NCBI GenBank assembly: GCA_038230275.1
Contig: JBBRNO010000112.1
Location: forward strand, 1 to 22,424
From: JANXXV01 sp038230275
Lineage (GTDB): Bacteria; Acidobacteriota; Terriglobia; Bryobacterales; Bryobacteraceae
Reading direction: 5' to 3'
DNA length: 22,424 bases
Shown here: piece by piece, positions 15,068 through 22,143 of the stretch
Layout: each line of letters opens with the position of its first letter
How positions within the stretch are numbered: position 1 is the first letter of the stretch
The notes under the pieces: generated by a model
Told to the model about the DNA's origin: nothing
Database searches by the model: none
What the model saw: the letters and a program-made list of their open reading frames with translations, nothing else
Program-made: the position numbers and the translations under genes

Positions 15068-15199
15068 ATGCGCTCTGCACGCCGGTTCACCTTCCTCCTG
15101 CACTTGCTCAGCATCGAGGTGATCGGCAATGCACTCGCGGAAGCCGCCGATCCGTCGATACTCAAACTTGGTTTTTCACAGGCATGGGGCCGAGCGTAA
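15068..15199 (+). CDS. Short frame resembling a signal peptide, probably a gene remnant
   Basis: ATG 15068 opens a 43-residue frame beginning MRSARRFTFLLHLLSIEVIG and continuing NALAEA: basic residues, a hydrophobic core and a signal-peptidase-like AEA. It then ends after 18 more residues with no domain. AAGAGA lies 4 to 9 bases upstream. It could be the preserved 5' end of a deleted exported-protein gene or a chance frame. Confidence 0.25.
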   Translation: MRSARRFTFLLHLLSIEVIGNALAEAADPSILKLGFSQAWGRA

Positions 15200-15483
15200 G
15201 GGGCCTGCCCGGCTAACGTGCATATCCGCGCTTCCAGCGTTATCAAACTGCGAAGGGGAACGAAGGACCACCGTTGAAGTTTGATTCGCAATCAGGTTCT
15301 CACCGTCTCCCAACGCGACGCTATCTCGACGAAAGCCGCCTCGCGGATCGGACCCGGCTCCGTTACGAAATACCAGCAATTCCGAAGGATGCAGTTTCGC
15401 CCAACCCCGACAAAACGGCGTTGACTCTGTTGGGTAGTTCCGGCTATTAGTTCCACGGCTTGGCCAACCCAAAAACCTCTGAT

Positions 15484-15510
15484 CCCATTCATCCCATTCA
15501 TCCCAGCCAT
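15484..15510. repeat. 9-bp tandem repeat CCCATTCAT
   Basis: Two exact units CCCATTCAT and a third with two changes (CCCAGCCAT) lie head to tail. No coding frame is convincing here. Confidence 0.75.
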
Positions 15511-15644
15511 ATAATTTCCCGGCCAGTTCAAGAATCTTGTACCTCAATCTCCCCTAGTATCAACAACCGTCTCTCCAAACCCACCCAAAACCCTTGACAG
15601 ACCATCGATCATGGAATCGGGAAAGCGGATATCGCAACCCCAAA

Positions 15645-15675
15645 GCCGCACCGGGTCACCGCGTGCGGCGTTTTT
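15645..15675 (+). terminator. Terminator- or attenuator-like hairpin in front of the next gene
   Basis: GCCGCAC (15645-15651) pairs perfectly with GTGCGGC (15663-15669) across an 11-base loop, and G plus five T follow (15670-15675). It ends 8 bases before the AGGAGA ribosome site of the next gene and 23 bases before its start. It is either a terminator for a transcript from upstream or a leader attenuator. Confidence 0.55.
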
Positions 15676-15698
15676 ATTGACATAGGAGATACACCACC

Positions 15699-16391
15699 AT
15701 GGCCACCGCACGACAGATCGAAGCCAATCGCCGCAATGCCGCCGGCCCGCACCAAATGTCCGACGCAGGCAAGCAAGCCATCCGCGGTAACGCCATCCGT
15801 CACGGACTCGCCACCCGCATCCACGTGGTCCTCCCCGGCGAAGACCAGAGCTTCTACAATGAAATCCTGGGTTCGCTCCAGGCTGAATACGCCCCAGCCA
15901 CCGCGCAGGAAGAAATGCTCGTCCACCAGATCACCGAAAACTACTGGCGTCTCATGCGCGCCCGCAATATGGAGAGCGGACTCTTTCAAATGGGCCTGCA
16001 GACTCTGTCCACGCAACTCGGCACCAAACCAGTCGAACCCGACGACATTAGCCGCGGTGCCACCCTGGCCCTGGCGTTGTCCAAGCACGAGAAGCTTTTC
16101 TCCCAGACGAGCCGCTACGAAACCACAGCCGAGCGCTCCTACTACCGGGCGATCCGCGAACTCCGCACCGCCCAACGAAACCGCCAAATGGAACCGGTCG
16201 CCGCACCGGCCACGGAAATTCGTTCTGTTCCGCAATCCGCCACGCCGCCGCCCCCAGCCTCCGAAATTCGTTCTGTTCCGCAATCCACGCAAGCGGATTT
16301 CGAACAAGCCAGCCTGACCATGTCGCACCAGGAGCTAGAAGCCTTAATGGACCAGTTAACAGCGCCCCCAACCCGGACAAATTGTGCCTAA
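15699..16391 (+). CDS. Conserved protein of unknown function, 'ANRRNA...NA.RHGL' N-terminal motif
   Basis: 230 residues, no signal peptide, ATG supported by AGGAGA (15684-15689). The N terminus MATARQIEANRRNAAGPHQM, followed by SDAGKQAIRGNAIRHGL, is a motif I recall from a large group of uncharacterised proteins in Acidobacteriota and Planctomycetota (usually NRRNAxxSTGPxTxEGKxxxxxNAxxHGL). In this copy the central STGP-type part is altered to AGPHQMSDAG. The middle (60-165) is predicted helical. Residues 165-205 are a proline-rich region with EIRSVPQS twice. The C-terminal part is acidic and helical. Its function is unknown; the basic motif could contact nucleic acid, but that is a guess. 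It overlaps the start of the metallophosphoesterase gene by 8 bases. Confidence 0.8.
   Translation: MATARQIEANRRNAAGPHQMSDAGKQAIRGNAIRHGLATRIHVVLPGEDQSFYNEILGSLQAEYAPATAQEEMLVHQITENYWRLMRARNMESGLFQMGLQTLSTQLGTKPVEPDDISRGATLALALSKHEKLFSQTSRYETTAERSYYRAIRELRTAQRNRQMEPVAAPATEIRSVPQSATPPPPASEIRSVPQSTQADFEQASLTMSHQELEALMDQLTAPPTRTNCA
16215..16286 (+). repeat. Exact 24-bp direct repeat inside the coding region
   Basis: A 24-base unit beginning GAAATTCGTTCTGTTCC occurs at 16215-16238 and 16263-16286 without a mismatch, at a 48-base period. It keeps the frame and encodes EIRSVPQS twice. The 24-base spacer is unrelated and proline-rich. Confidence 0.95.
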
Positions 16392-17217
16392 ACCCGCTAC
16401 CTATAGCTGGATCACCGCCATCCTGCTGGGCTTCATAGCCGTAGTAGCGGCCGTCACCGCGCCCGCAAACGATTTTCATTTTTCCATTTTGGGTGACCGC
16501 ACCGGCGCCGCCGCTCCCGGAGTCTATGAACGAATCTGGCATGAGGTGGAAGCCCTGCATCCGGCGTTCGTCATCAATGCCGGCGATACCATTGAAGGCG
16601 GCGACGATGCCCGCGCGGAACAGGAGTGGCTCGCACTACGTCCTCTCTGGGGCCGCGCTACCTTCTTCTTCACCGCCGGCAACCACGACATTTTCTCCGA
16701 TGCGTCCCGCAAGATCTACGAACAACAAACCAAGCGGCCCGCATCGTACAGCTTCGATTATCAACAAGCGCATTTCACCGTGCTGGACAATTCCCGCAGC
16801 GATGAACTTTCCGAATCGCAACTGGAGTTTCTGCGCAGCGATCTGGAAAAAAACAAGGCGAAGTCGCCGAAGTTTATCTTCTTCCACCGCCCGTTCTGGA
16901 TTCCCTACATTCTCTTCAAGAGCGGGGATTTTCCGCTCCACCGAATAGCGCAAAAATACGGAGTCTGCTGCGTGATCAACGGACATATGCACCAGTTCAT
17001 GTACAGCACGCAGGATGGCATCACCTACATGGTTGTGGGCAGCTCAGGTGGTTCTCTCGGGCGCGGGCTCAAGGCGGGCCAGGGCTTCCGCGAAGGCTGG
17101 TTCTTTCAGCACATCTCCGCAAAAGTGACCGGCCCCAAAGTGCAATTCACAGTAAAGGAACTCGACAGCCCCCAAGCACCCGGCCGTTCCTTCAACGCGG
17201 AAGAGTGGGGCCGCTAA
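16384..17217 (+). CDS. Membrane-anchored or exported calcineurin-like metallophosphoesterase
   Basis: 277 residues from GTG 16384. Residues 9-27 are one hydrophobic span (signal peptide or anchor). The binuclear metal motifs are in order: GDRTG (Asp38, with Arg where many relatives have His), NAGDTIEGGDD (Asp68), GNHD (Asn100-His101), FFHRPFW (His168) and NGHMH (His201, His203). Substrates in this family include phosphomonoesters, phosphodiesters and nucleotides; none can be assigned. The start overlaps the previous stop by 8 bases and has no Shine-Dalgarno, so translation is probably coupled to the upstream gene. The stop overlaps the convergent cupin gene by 4 bases. Confidence 0.88.
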   Translation: MPKPATYSWITAILLGFIAVVAAVTAPANDFHFSILGDRTGAAAPGVYERIWHEVEALHPAFVINAGDTIEGGDDARAEQEWLALRPLWGRATFFFTAGNHDIFSDASRKIYEQQTKRPASYSFDYQQAHFTVLDNSRSDELSESQLEFLRSDLEKNKAKSPKFIFFHRPFWIPYILFKSGDFPLHRIAQKYGVCCVINGHMHQFMYSTQDGITYMVVGSSGGSLGRGLKAGQGFREGWFFQHISAKVTGPKVQFTVKELDSPQAPGRSFNAEEWGR

Positions 17218-17621
17218 GCCTTCCACTTATAAAAGTAAAACAACAGCGGTGTCTTACCAGTGTTCACGATTCCATGCACCTTATTCGCCGCCGAGTACAT
17301 CATCGATCCCGGTCCCACCTTCGTCGTCTTTCCGTCGATCACAATTTCGCCCGTGCCTTCGGTGATCACCATAAACTCTTCTTCGGGGTGCTGATGCGGA
17401 GGGTGCGGCGTCATCCCGGGCTTCAGCCGCAAGCTGCCCGCGGTCATCGCCTTCAGCTGATCCGTCGGTCCGTCGTAATAGATCCGCAGGTCCCCAAACG
17501 TCTCTTTGGTGAGCTTCGCTTTGGCCTCGTCCAGCGTCCCGTTTGGCAGCTTGGCGCCGCCCGCCGCGAACATCGGCATCGCGCTCAAGCCAGCCAGTTG
17601 CAATACTTGTCGTCGTTTCAT
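17214..17621 (-). CDS. Exported single-domain cupin
   Basis: 135 residues with a twin-arginine-like leader (MKRRQVLQLAGLSAMP). The cupin core has motif 1, GMTPHPPHQHPEEEF (metal ligands His76, His78, Glu82), and motif 2 with GPG at 103-105, His116 and Asn120. The ligand set is complete, so it probably binds a metal, and it could be an isomerase, a dioxygenase or a sugar-binding protein. The ATG overlaps the stop of the upstream cyclase-like gene as ATGA. It is the last gene of the five-gene overlapping chain. Confidence 0.87.
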   Translation of the reverse strand: MKRRQVLQLAGLSAMPMFAAGGAKLPNGTLDEAKAKLTKETFGDLRIYYDGPTDQLKAMTAGSLRLKPGMTPHPPHQHPEEEFMVITEGTGEIVIDGKTTKVGPGSMMYSAANKVHGIVNTGKTPLLFYFYKWKA

Positions 17622-18493
17622 TTCGTCTCCAATCTGCGCAGCACTTCCAGCAATACTTTGCCCATCACCTCAAAGCTCGCCGCACTCAATTTATCTAAGG
17701 TATCCCGCTCATTATGCCAGTAGGAATGGTTCGGTCCATAGTCGAAATCGATCAGGTCGATTGCGTTCACCCCCAACCGCACGAACGGCATATGGTCATC
17801 GCCAATCGGCTGCATGTTGCTCCCAAACTGCTTCGCATACCCCAGGTCCGCCGCCGTCTCCCACACCAGCGTCCGCAGGCCTTCGGCGGAATTCACTTCC
17901 TTCACCAATTCCAGATCCCGGTCGCCGGTCATGTCCACGTTGATCAACGCCTTGATCTTCCCCAAGGTGGAATCGGCGGACCACTTCTGGGCCAGGTGAC
18001 GGCTGCCGTAGACACTGTCGGTCTCCGTCCAATCCACAAACGCCTCTTCTCCATCGAACCAGACCAGGTAGAGGTCGTCCTTGTGCGGCTTGCCGGCCAG
18101 CGCGCGCGCCAACTCCAACAGCAGTCCGGTGGACGAGCCGCCATCGTTGGCGCCTACAAACGAAATCAGCGGCATCAGCTTCGTGTCGAAATGCCCGCTG
18201 ATCACTACCGCCTTACCCGACGACCCCGGCAGCTTCGCAATGATGTTCTTCATCGGTTTCGGGCCCAGCGGCGTATCGGCGATGAAAGCATCCTGCTGCA
18301 CCCTCCAACCGAAGCCGTGGACTTGGGTCGTGATGTACGTCTGCAACTTCCGGTTCGCTTCCGAGCCCGCCGGTCTCGGGCCGAATGCCACCGCTTTGGC
18401 GGTGAACTCCAATGCCGACGCCCCACTGAAATCCGCCGCCGCCAGCGCCGCCGCGGTCCAAACTGCTAACCCAGCTATTTTCGAGCCGTACAT
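17618..18493 (-). CDS. M28-family glutaminyl-peptide cyclotransferase-like enzyme
   Basis: 291 residues with a hydrophobic N-terminal segment (IAGLAVWTAAALAAA), so probably exported. The zinc aminopeptidase fold shows SGHFDTK (His101), GANDGGSST (Asp117), FDGEEAF (Glu149, Glu150), NVDMTGD (Asp187), GDDHMPF and SYWHNERDTLD (His260). The run FDGEEAF...DSVYGSRHLA and the DDH.PF and WH motifs resemble animal glutaminyl cyclase (QPCT) more than ordinary M28 aminopeptidases. That enzyme turns N-terminal glutamine into pyroglutamate with a single zinc held by Asp, Glu and His. A plain M28 aminopeptidase remains possible. The ATG overlaps the upstream methyltransferase gene by 19 bases. Confidence 0.85.
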   Translation of the reverse strand: MYGSKIAGLAVWTAAALAAADFSGASALEFTAKAVAFGPRPAGSEANRKLQTYITTQVHGFGWRVQQDAFIADTPLGPKPMKNIIAKLPGSSGKAVVISGHFDTKLMPLISFVGANDGGSSTGLLLELARALAGKPHKDDLYLVWFDGEEAFVDWTETDSVYGSRHLAQKWSADSTLGKIKALINVDMTGDRDLELVKEVNSAEGLRTLVWETAADLGYAKQFGSNMQPIGDDHMPFVRLGVNAIDLIDFDYGPNHSYWHNERDTLDKLSAASFEVMGKVLLEVLRRLETK

Positions 18494-19158
18494 ACATACC
18501 CCAATGTGAAATTACGCCGCTCGTCAAGCCCGTCAAACAGCGGCAGCAGCAGCGCCGGTGGAACCAACAGCACCGCCGCCGGAATCACCCAGATGCCAGG
18601 GAAGAATTGCAGCCCATTCAAGAGCCGGCGCGAAAGCAGGCGGAAGAAACCGCCGACCGGCTCAATCACCAGGCCGCTGAAACCGGCACTCTGCAACAGG
18701 TACTCCATGCCGAAGCGCGTGTAGCGGAAATAGTCGTGCGGTTGTTGGTGCTCTTCCCATTCATGCGGCGTCACCAGCAGAATCACACCACCCGGCTTCA
18801 GTGTCCGGTACATCTCCTTCACCACTGCCGCCGGTTCGCGAACATGTTCCAAAGTGACGATGTTGATGCAGGCGTCGAAGGTGTTCTCTGGGAAGGGAAG
18901 CCGTTCCAGATCGGCCAGCGCATCCAGACCGGCATAGTTCCAATCCGTATCGCCAATTCCCAGATCGACTCCGGTATACCGCTTGCCGCCAAATACCCCC
19001 GCGAACTTGCCTTCGCCGGCACCGGCATCCAGCACGCGGGCGCCGTCGGCCAATGCCGCTGAAAACCGCGAAACCGAGTCGTCGATAGTGGCTTCAAAGT
19101 GCAGCATGTAGCGCCGCACAAACGCCGGTAGCAGCCGTTGCAAACGCGAGTAACTCAC
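18475..19158 (-). CDS. SAM-dependent methyltransferase with C-terminal hydrophobic segment
   Basis: 227 residues from GTG 19158, which overlaps the stop of the upstream gene as GTGA. It is a Methyltransf_11-type Rossmann fold: SAM motif I VLDAGAGEG at 42-50, the acidic end of strand 2 in YTGVDLG, motif LPFPENTFDACINIVTLEHV around 87-106, then LKPGGVILLVTP. Residues 185-208 are strongly hydrophobic (FFPGIWVIPAAVLLVPPALL), which could tie it to the membrane. Following a glycosyltransferase and another methyltransferase, it probably modifies a sugar or lipid-linked glycan. Confidence 0.88.
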   Translation of the reverse strand: MSYSRLQRLLPAFVRRYMLHFEATIDDSVSRFSAALADGARVLDAGAGEGKFAGVFGGKRYTGVDLGIGDTDWNYAGLDALADLERLPFPENTFDACINIVTLEHVREPAAVVKEMYRTLKPGGVILLVTPHEWEEHQQPHDYFRYTRFGMEYLLQSAGFSGLVIEPVGGFFRLLSRRLLNGLQFFPGIWVIPAAVLLVPPALLLPLFDGLDERRNFTLGYVCTARK

Positions 19159-20120
19159 GGCTTCTTCCGCGCTTCGATCATCACGGTAGATCCGGCCCGG
19201 CAGGATGCTTCCAGAATGGTGAATGGCAAGGCGGCCAGCACCAGTCCCAGGTACAAAACGTCCTTCCAGATTCTGGTGTTTTCCGTCTCTTTCAGCTTTC
19301 GGACTCGCCGCGCCATGGGGTCCAGGGAAGGCGCCAGACTGCTGGCCAGTCCGGCCGGATTGTCACGCAGCGAGAAGTACTTATGACGCAGCACCTCAAA
19401 TCCACAGTGGTCCAGCAGCGAATCCATGTCTTCGGCGCGGAAGTTCACCAGGTGCCGGGGAACGTCGATTCCATTCCAGTTCTCCCCCAGCAGCAGAAAC
19501 TGCCAGCAAGCCGCATTCGGAACCTGAATCACCAGCCGTCCATTGGGCCGCAACAGCGAGTGCGCAGCCTGCAGGTAAGAGGCCGGATCGTAGAGGTGCT
19601 CCAGCACGTGGAACATGGTGATGCCCGCACAACTCGATGGGCGCAGAGGCGCGCTGGAAAGCGTGCCACAGACGACAGGTACGCCATTCCGGTGCCAGGC
19701 GATTCCCGCCGCTTCAATCGAAAAGTCGAGCCCCATCACCTTGAACCCGCGTTCGCCCAGCATTCGCGAGAACAGACCGCCGCCGCATCCCACGTCCAGC
19801 ACCGGCCCGGTTTCCTGACTATCCACCAGCGCCCGGCGCACGAAGTGGATATGATCCCGAAGCACAAAGCGCCGATAGAGATCTTCCAGCCGGTCCGCCG
19901 TTGCTTCTTCCGGCGAATACCAGTAATTGCCGGGATAGTAGGTCTTCAGTTCGTCCGATGTTGGCCAAGGGAATAAGCGAATCAAAGAGCAGCCCAGGCA
20001 CTCGACAACCAGAAAGCACTTGTCGGTGGTCTGGTAGAGCCGGTCGCCGGCGCGGAATAAGCTTCGCGTCTGCCTGCTTCCGCAAGCCGGACAGGCTTCA
20101 CCGTCTGGAGTCTCGATCAA
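19155..20120 (-). CDS. Zinc-ribbon SAM-dependent methyltransferase
   Basis: 321 residues from TTG 20120, which overlaps the glycosyltransferase stop as TTGA. The N terminus holds a four-cysteine zinc ribbon (Cys10, Cys13, Cys41, Cys44: CPAC and CLGC), followed by YYPGNYWY and the SAM motif VLDVGCGGG at 107-115. Later motifs are FHVLEHLYDP and LRPNGRLVIQVPN. The C terminus has a hydrophobic helix (DVLYLGLVLAALPFTI). This layout is common in sugar C- or O-methyltransferases within surface polysaccharide clusters. The longer frame to 20396 lies inside the glycosyltransferase and is rejected because the zinc ribbon starts only ten residues after the TTG. Confidence 0.86.
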   Translation of the reverse strand: MIETPDGEACPACGSRQTRSLFRAGDRLYQTTDKCFLVVECLGCSLIRLFPWPTSDELKTYYPGNYWYSPEEATADRLEDLYRRFVLRDHIHFVRRALVDSQETGPVLDVGCGGGLFSRMLGERGFKVMGLDFSIEAAGIAWHRNGVPVVCGTLSSAPLRPSSCAGITMFHVLEHLYDPASYLQAAHSLLRPNGRLVIQVPNAACWQFLLLGENWNGIDVPRHLVNFRAEDMDSLLDHCGFEVLRHKYFSLRDNPAGLASSLAPSLDPMARRVRKLKETENTRIWKDVLYLGLVLAALPFTILEASCRAGSTVMIEARKKP

Positions 20121-21169
20121 ATCGCTTGTTCCATCAATTCTTTGAGTGAGATGCGGTATCGCAACAGCAACATCCGGATCTGGCGGTTGCTCAATTTGCG
20201 CAAATGCCGGAAGGCACGCCGCTTCCGAATGGTAAGCGGAATCATGGTCAACGCCTCCATGTTTCCGCGAACGACGGCCCAGGCTGCCCGCGCTTTGCCC
20301 GAGGCGCCGGGAAACTTCCCAACTTCCCCTTTTCCCCGGATCGCCGCCCAAGCTCCCGCGCCCAACCGCAGTAGAAAGTAGAAGGGGTTCAGCCACAGCA
20401 GGACCGGCGGAAAGTGCTTTACCGCCAGCAGCACTCGGTTTCGCTCAATCAACTCCAATCTGCGGCTGGAAAGAACGCCAAGAGTGGCGCCGCGATGGTG
20501 CCGTACCACGGCGCCGGGCACATAGAGACACCCCCAACCGGCGATCCGCGCTCTCAATCCCAGTTCCGCGTCGTCGCCATAGGCGAACAAATCCTCGTCA
20601 AATCCACCAATCTGATCGAGCATCGACTTCCGGTACATCGCCGCGCAACCATCGGGCCAAAGCACCTCCTCACTGATGTCGAATTGACCGTGATCCATCT
20701 GACCGGCTCCGCGGCCGCGGTTTTGGCCATCGAAATAAATTAAATGCCCAACTTTATCAATCCGCCGGGGATCTTCGTAAACCAGAATCTTTGAGGCGGC
20801 CATGCCGATATCATCCCGCGAATTCAAACCTTTTGACAGCTCCGCCAGCCAATCCGGTGCTGCCTCGGCATCGTTGTTTAGCAGCGCTATCAGATCCCCA
20901 GCAGCACTCCGGATTCCCTGATTGTTTGCGCCGCAAAAGCCATGATTCTCAGTATTCTGAATGAGTTGCAATGAGAACTTCCCATGATTGGCGAAACAGC
21001 TCTGCACCATCTCAACCGAGCCGTCGGACGATCCGTTATCCACGACAATCACTTCGAACCGAGCGGAGTTTTGCAGCGCCAGGGACCCTAGACAAGCCCG
21101 CAAAAGCTCCCGCCGATTGAAGTTAACTACGATCACGGAGATGGATACTCTAAGAAACTCTGCTTGCAA
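20117..21169 (-). CDS. Glycosyltransferase family 2 (rhamnosyltransferase-like)
   Basis: About 350 residues of GT-A fold: SVIVVNFNRREL at the first strand, VIVVDNGSSDGS with Asp44, NHGFCGANNQG, the metal-binding NND at 98-100 (LLNNDAEA), then DEDLFAYGDDAELGLRAR, typical of rhamnosyl- or other bacterial cell-surface transferases. A C-terminal hydrophobic patch (FPPVLLWLNPFYFLL) suggests membrane contact. The start is uncertain. TTG 21169 is the nearest start codon upstream of the first strand and lies just after the predicted transcription start of the TATAAT promoter, with no Shine-Dalgarno. The open frame continues to 21217, but that would cross the promoter and the divergent gene. It heads the five-gene chain. 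Confidence 0.85.
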   Translation of the reverse strand: MQAEFLRVSISVIVVNFNRRELLRACLGSLALQNSARFEVIVVDNGSSDGSVEMVQSCFANHGKFSLQLIQNTENHGFCGANNQGIRSAAGDLIALLNNDAEAAPDWLAELSKGLNSRDDIGMAASKILVYEDPRRIDKVGHLIYFDGQNRGRGAGQMDHGQFDISEEVLWPDGCAAMYRKSMLDQIGGFDEDLFAYGDDAELGLRARIAGWGCLYVPGAVVRHHRGATLGVLSSRRLELIERNRVLLAVKHFPPVLLWLNPFYFLLRLGAGAWAAIRGKGEVGKFPGASGKARAAWAVVRGNMEALTMIPLTIRKRRAFRHLRKLSNRQIRMLLLRYRISLKELMEQAI

Positions 21170-21175
21170 CTGTAG

Positions 21176-21182
21176 TATTATA
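21176..21182. promoter_or_regulatory. Symmetrical bidirectional -10 element
   Basis: The bases TATTATA give TATTAT on the plus strand (21176-21181) and a perfect TATAAT on the minus strand (21182-21177), between the divergent glycosyltransferase and RodZ-like genes. Neither side shows a clear -35. Minus-strand transcription would start near 21170, beside the proposed TTG start. Plus-strand transcription would start near 21188, with a leader of about 24 bases. Confidence 0.45.
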
Positions 21183-21211
21183 GCCCTAGACCATATTCTC
21201 GGCCCGTTCCT

Positions 21212-22069
21212 ATGCACTCTGTTGGCGAAAAGCTCCGCAATGAGCGCCAGAGGCAGAACCGCTCAATTTCTGCCATTGCAAGCGAGACTTGCATCAGCGC
21301 ACGCTATCTCGAAGCGATTGAGAAAGATGACCTGTCTGTGCTGCCCGGGGGCTTTTTCTATAAGAGCTTCGTGAAACAGTATTCCAGTGCACTTGGTCTG
21401 GATTTCAGCAGCGTGGAAACCGATGTCGAAAAGGTGATGCCGGCTGAAGTGCAGGACCCTCTTCCTGCTCTGAGCGCGTCCTATCAGGTTGCAAAGACAG
21501 AGGGCCGAATTTCCCTTTTCCCGAATCGTGCCATTTGGGCAGGAGCGCTGCTTCTGACTACACTGGCCGGTGGCGGCGGCTTCTACCATTGGTGGCAGAA
21601 GAATCAACCGGGAGCGGGTGATCCCGTGCCGGATCCGGTGCAAGTTGTGCAAGCGGCACCCGCAGCCGCGCCGCCGGTTACGGAGAAGTCAGTTTCCGCG
21701 CCTGAAACCGTTGCGCCAGTTCCGGCTCCCGATTCCGGCACTGCTCCCGCGGCGGATCCAAACATGGATAGCCGTGTGGATACTCAGAAGCCGGAGTCCG
21801 GCAAACTTTCGGTCGGTCTCTCAGCGCGCGAACGAACCTGGGTTTCGGTTTCATCCGATGGCAAGACGGTTTTCAGCGGAGTTCTAGACGCCAGCCAAAC
21901 CAAGAACATTGAAGGTCTGGGGAACGCAAAGCTACTTACCGGGAATGCGGCTGGTCTTGACGTCCGGTGGAACGGGAAATCAATCGGTCCCCTGGGAACC
22001 CGCGGTCAGGTAAAAATGGTGGTTTTCACTCCTGAGAATTTTCAGATCATTTCCCCCAGAAAGATGTAG
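21212..22069 (+). CDS. RodZ-like helix-turn-helix membrane protein
   Basis: 285 residues. The N terminus (1-70) is the cytoplasmic HTH_25 domain: SVGEKLRNERQRQNRSI, ISARYLEAIEKDDLSVLPGG and FFYKSFVKQYSSALGLD, matching RodZ. One transmembrane span is at about 106-125 (RAIWAGALLLTTLAG). A Pro/Ala/Val-rich linker (about 130-190) leads to a periplasmic DUF4115-type beta domain (LSVGLSARERTWVSVSSDG to the end). RodZ links MreB to the elongasome and keeps rod shape; many relatives in Acidobacteriota have this exact layout. ATG 21212 fits the family N terminus, though no Shine-Dalgarno is visible. It is divergent from the glycan-modification chain, which would suit a cell-envelope role. Confidence 0.87.
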   Translation: MHSVGEKLRNERQRQNRSISAIASETCISARYLEAIEKDDLSVLPGGFFYKSFVKQYSSALGLDFSSVETDVEKVMPAEVQDPLPALSASYQVAKTEGRISLFPNRAIWAGALLLTTLAGGGGFYHWWQKNQPGAGDPVPDPVQVVQAAPAAAPPVTEKSVSAPETVAPVPAPDSGTAPAADPNMDSRVDTQKPESGKLSVGLSARERTWVSVSSDGKTVFSGVLDASQTKNIEGLGNAKLLTGNAAGLDVRWNGKSIGPLGTRGQVKMVVFTPENFQIISPRKM

Positions 22070-22143
22070 CTGTTCTGAGGGGCTCGGCGTTGAGGCAGAC
22101 CCGGTTGCACAAACGTAGGTCACACTGCGATGATTCGATATTG

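Larger units (their letters stand above)
14865..15698. other. 834-bp repeat-rich stretch without a clear gene
   Basis: This stretch holds a perfect 12-bp palindrome ACCCGCGCGGGT (14908-14919), a copy of the GNRA hairpin repeat, a 9-bp inverted repeat, a short frame that looks like a signal peptide, a 9-bp tandem repeat and a terminator-like hairpin, each listed separately where supported. Longer open frames at 14902-15216 (+) and 15176-15547 (-) have no recognisable domain and cover the repeats, so they are not called. No transposase fragment is visible. Confidence 0.5.

Noticed and set aside
14902..15216. 104-residue forward frame
   Set aside because: It covers the palindrome, hairpin repeat and inverted repeat, and its translation is low-complexity with no domain.
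15176..15547. 123-residue reverse frame with WDEWDEW
   Set aside because: The WDEWDEW pattern comes from the 9-bp tandem repeat; there is no other protein-like signal and no ribosome site.
15594..15622. Promoter starting with a consensus TTGACA
   Set aside because: No acceptable -10 hexamer lies 15-19 bases downstream, so it is only mentioned as a possibility.
14865..15698. Insertion sequence
   Set aside because: No transposase remnant, no paired terminal inverted repeats and no target duplication could be seen; only short symmetrical repeats are present.
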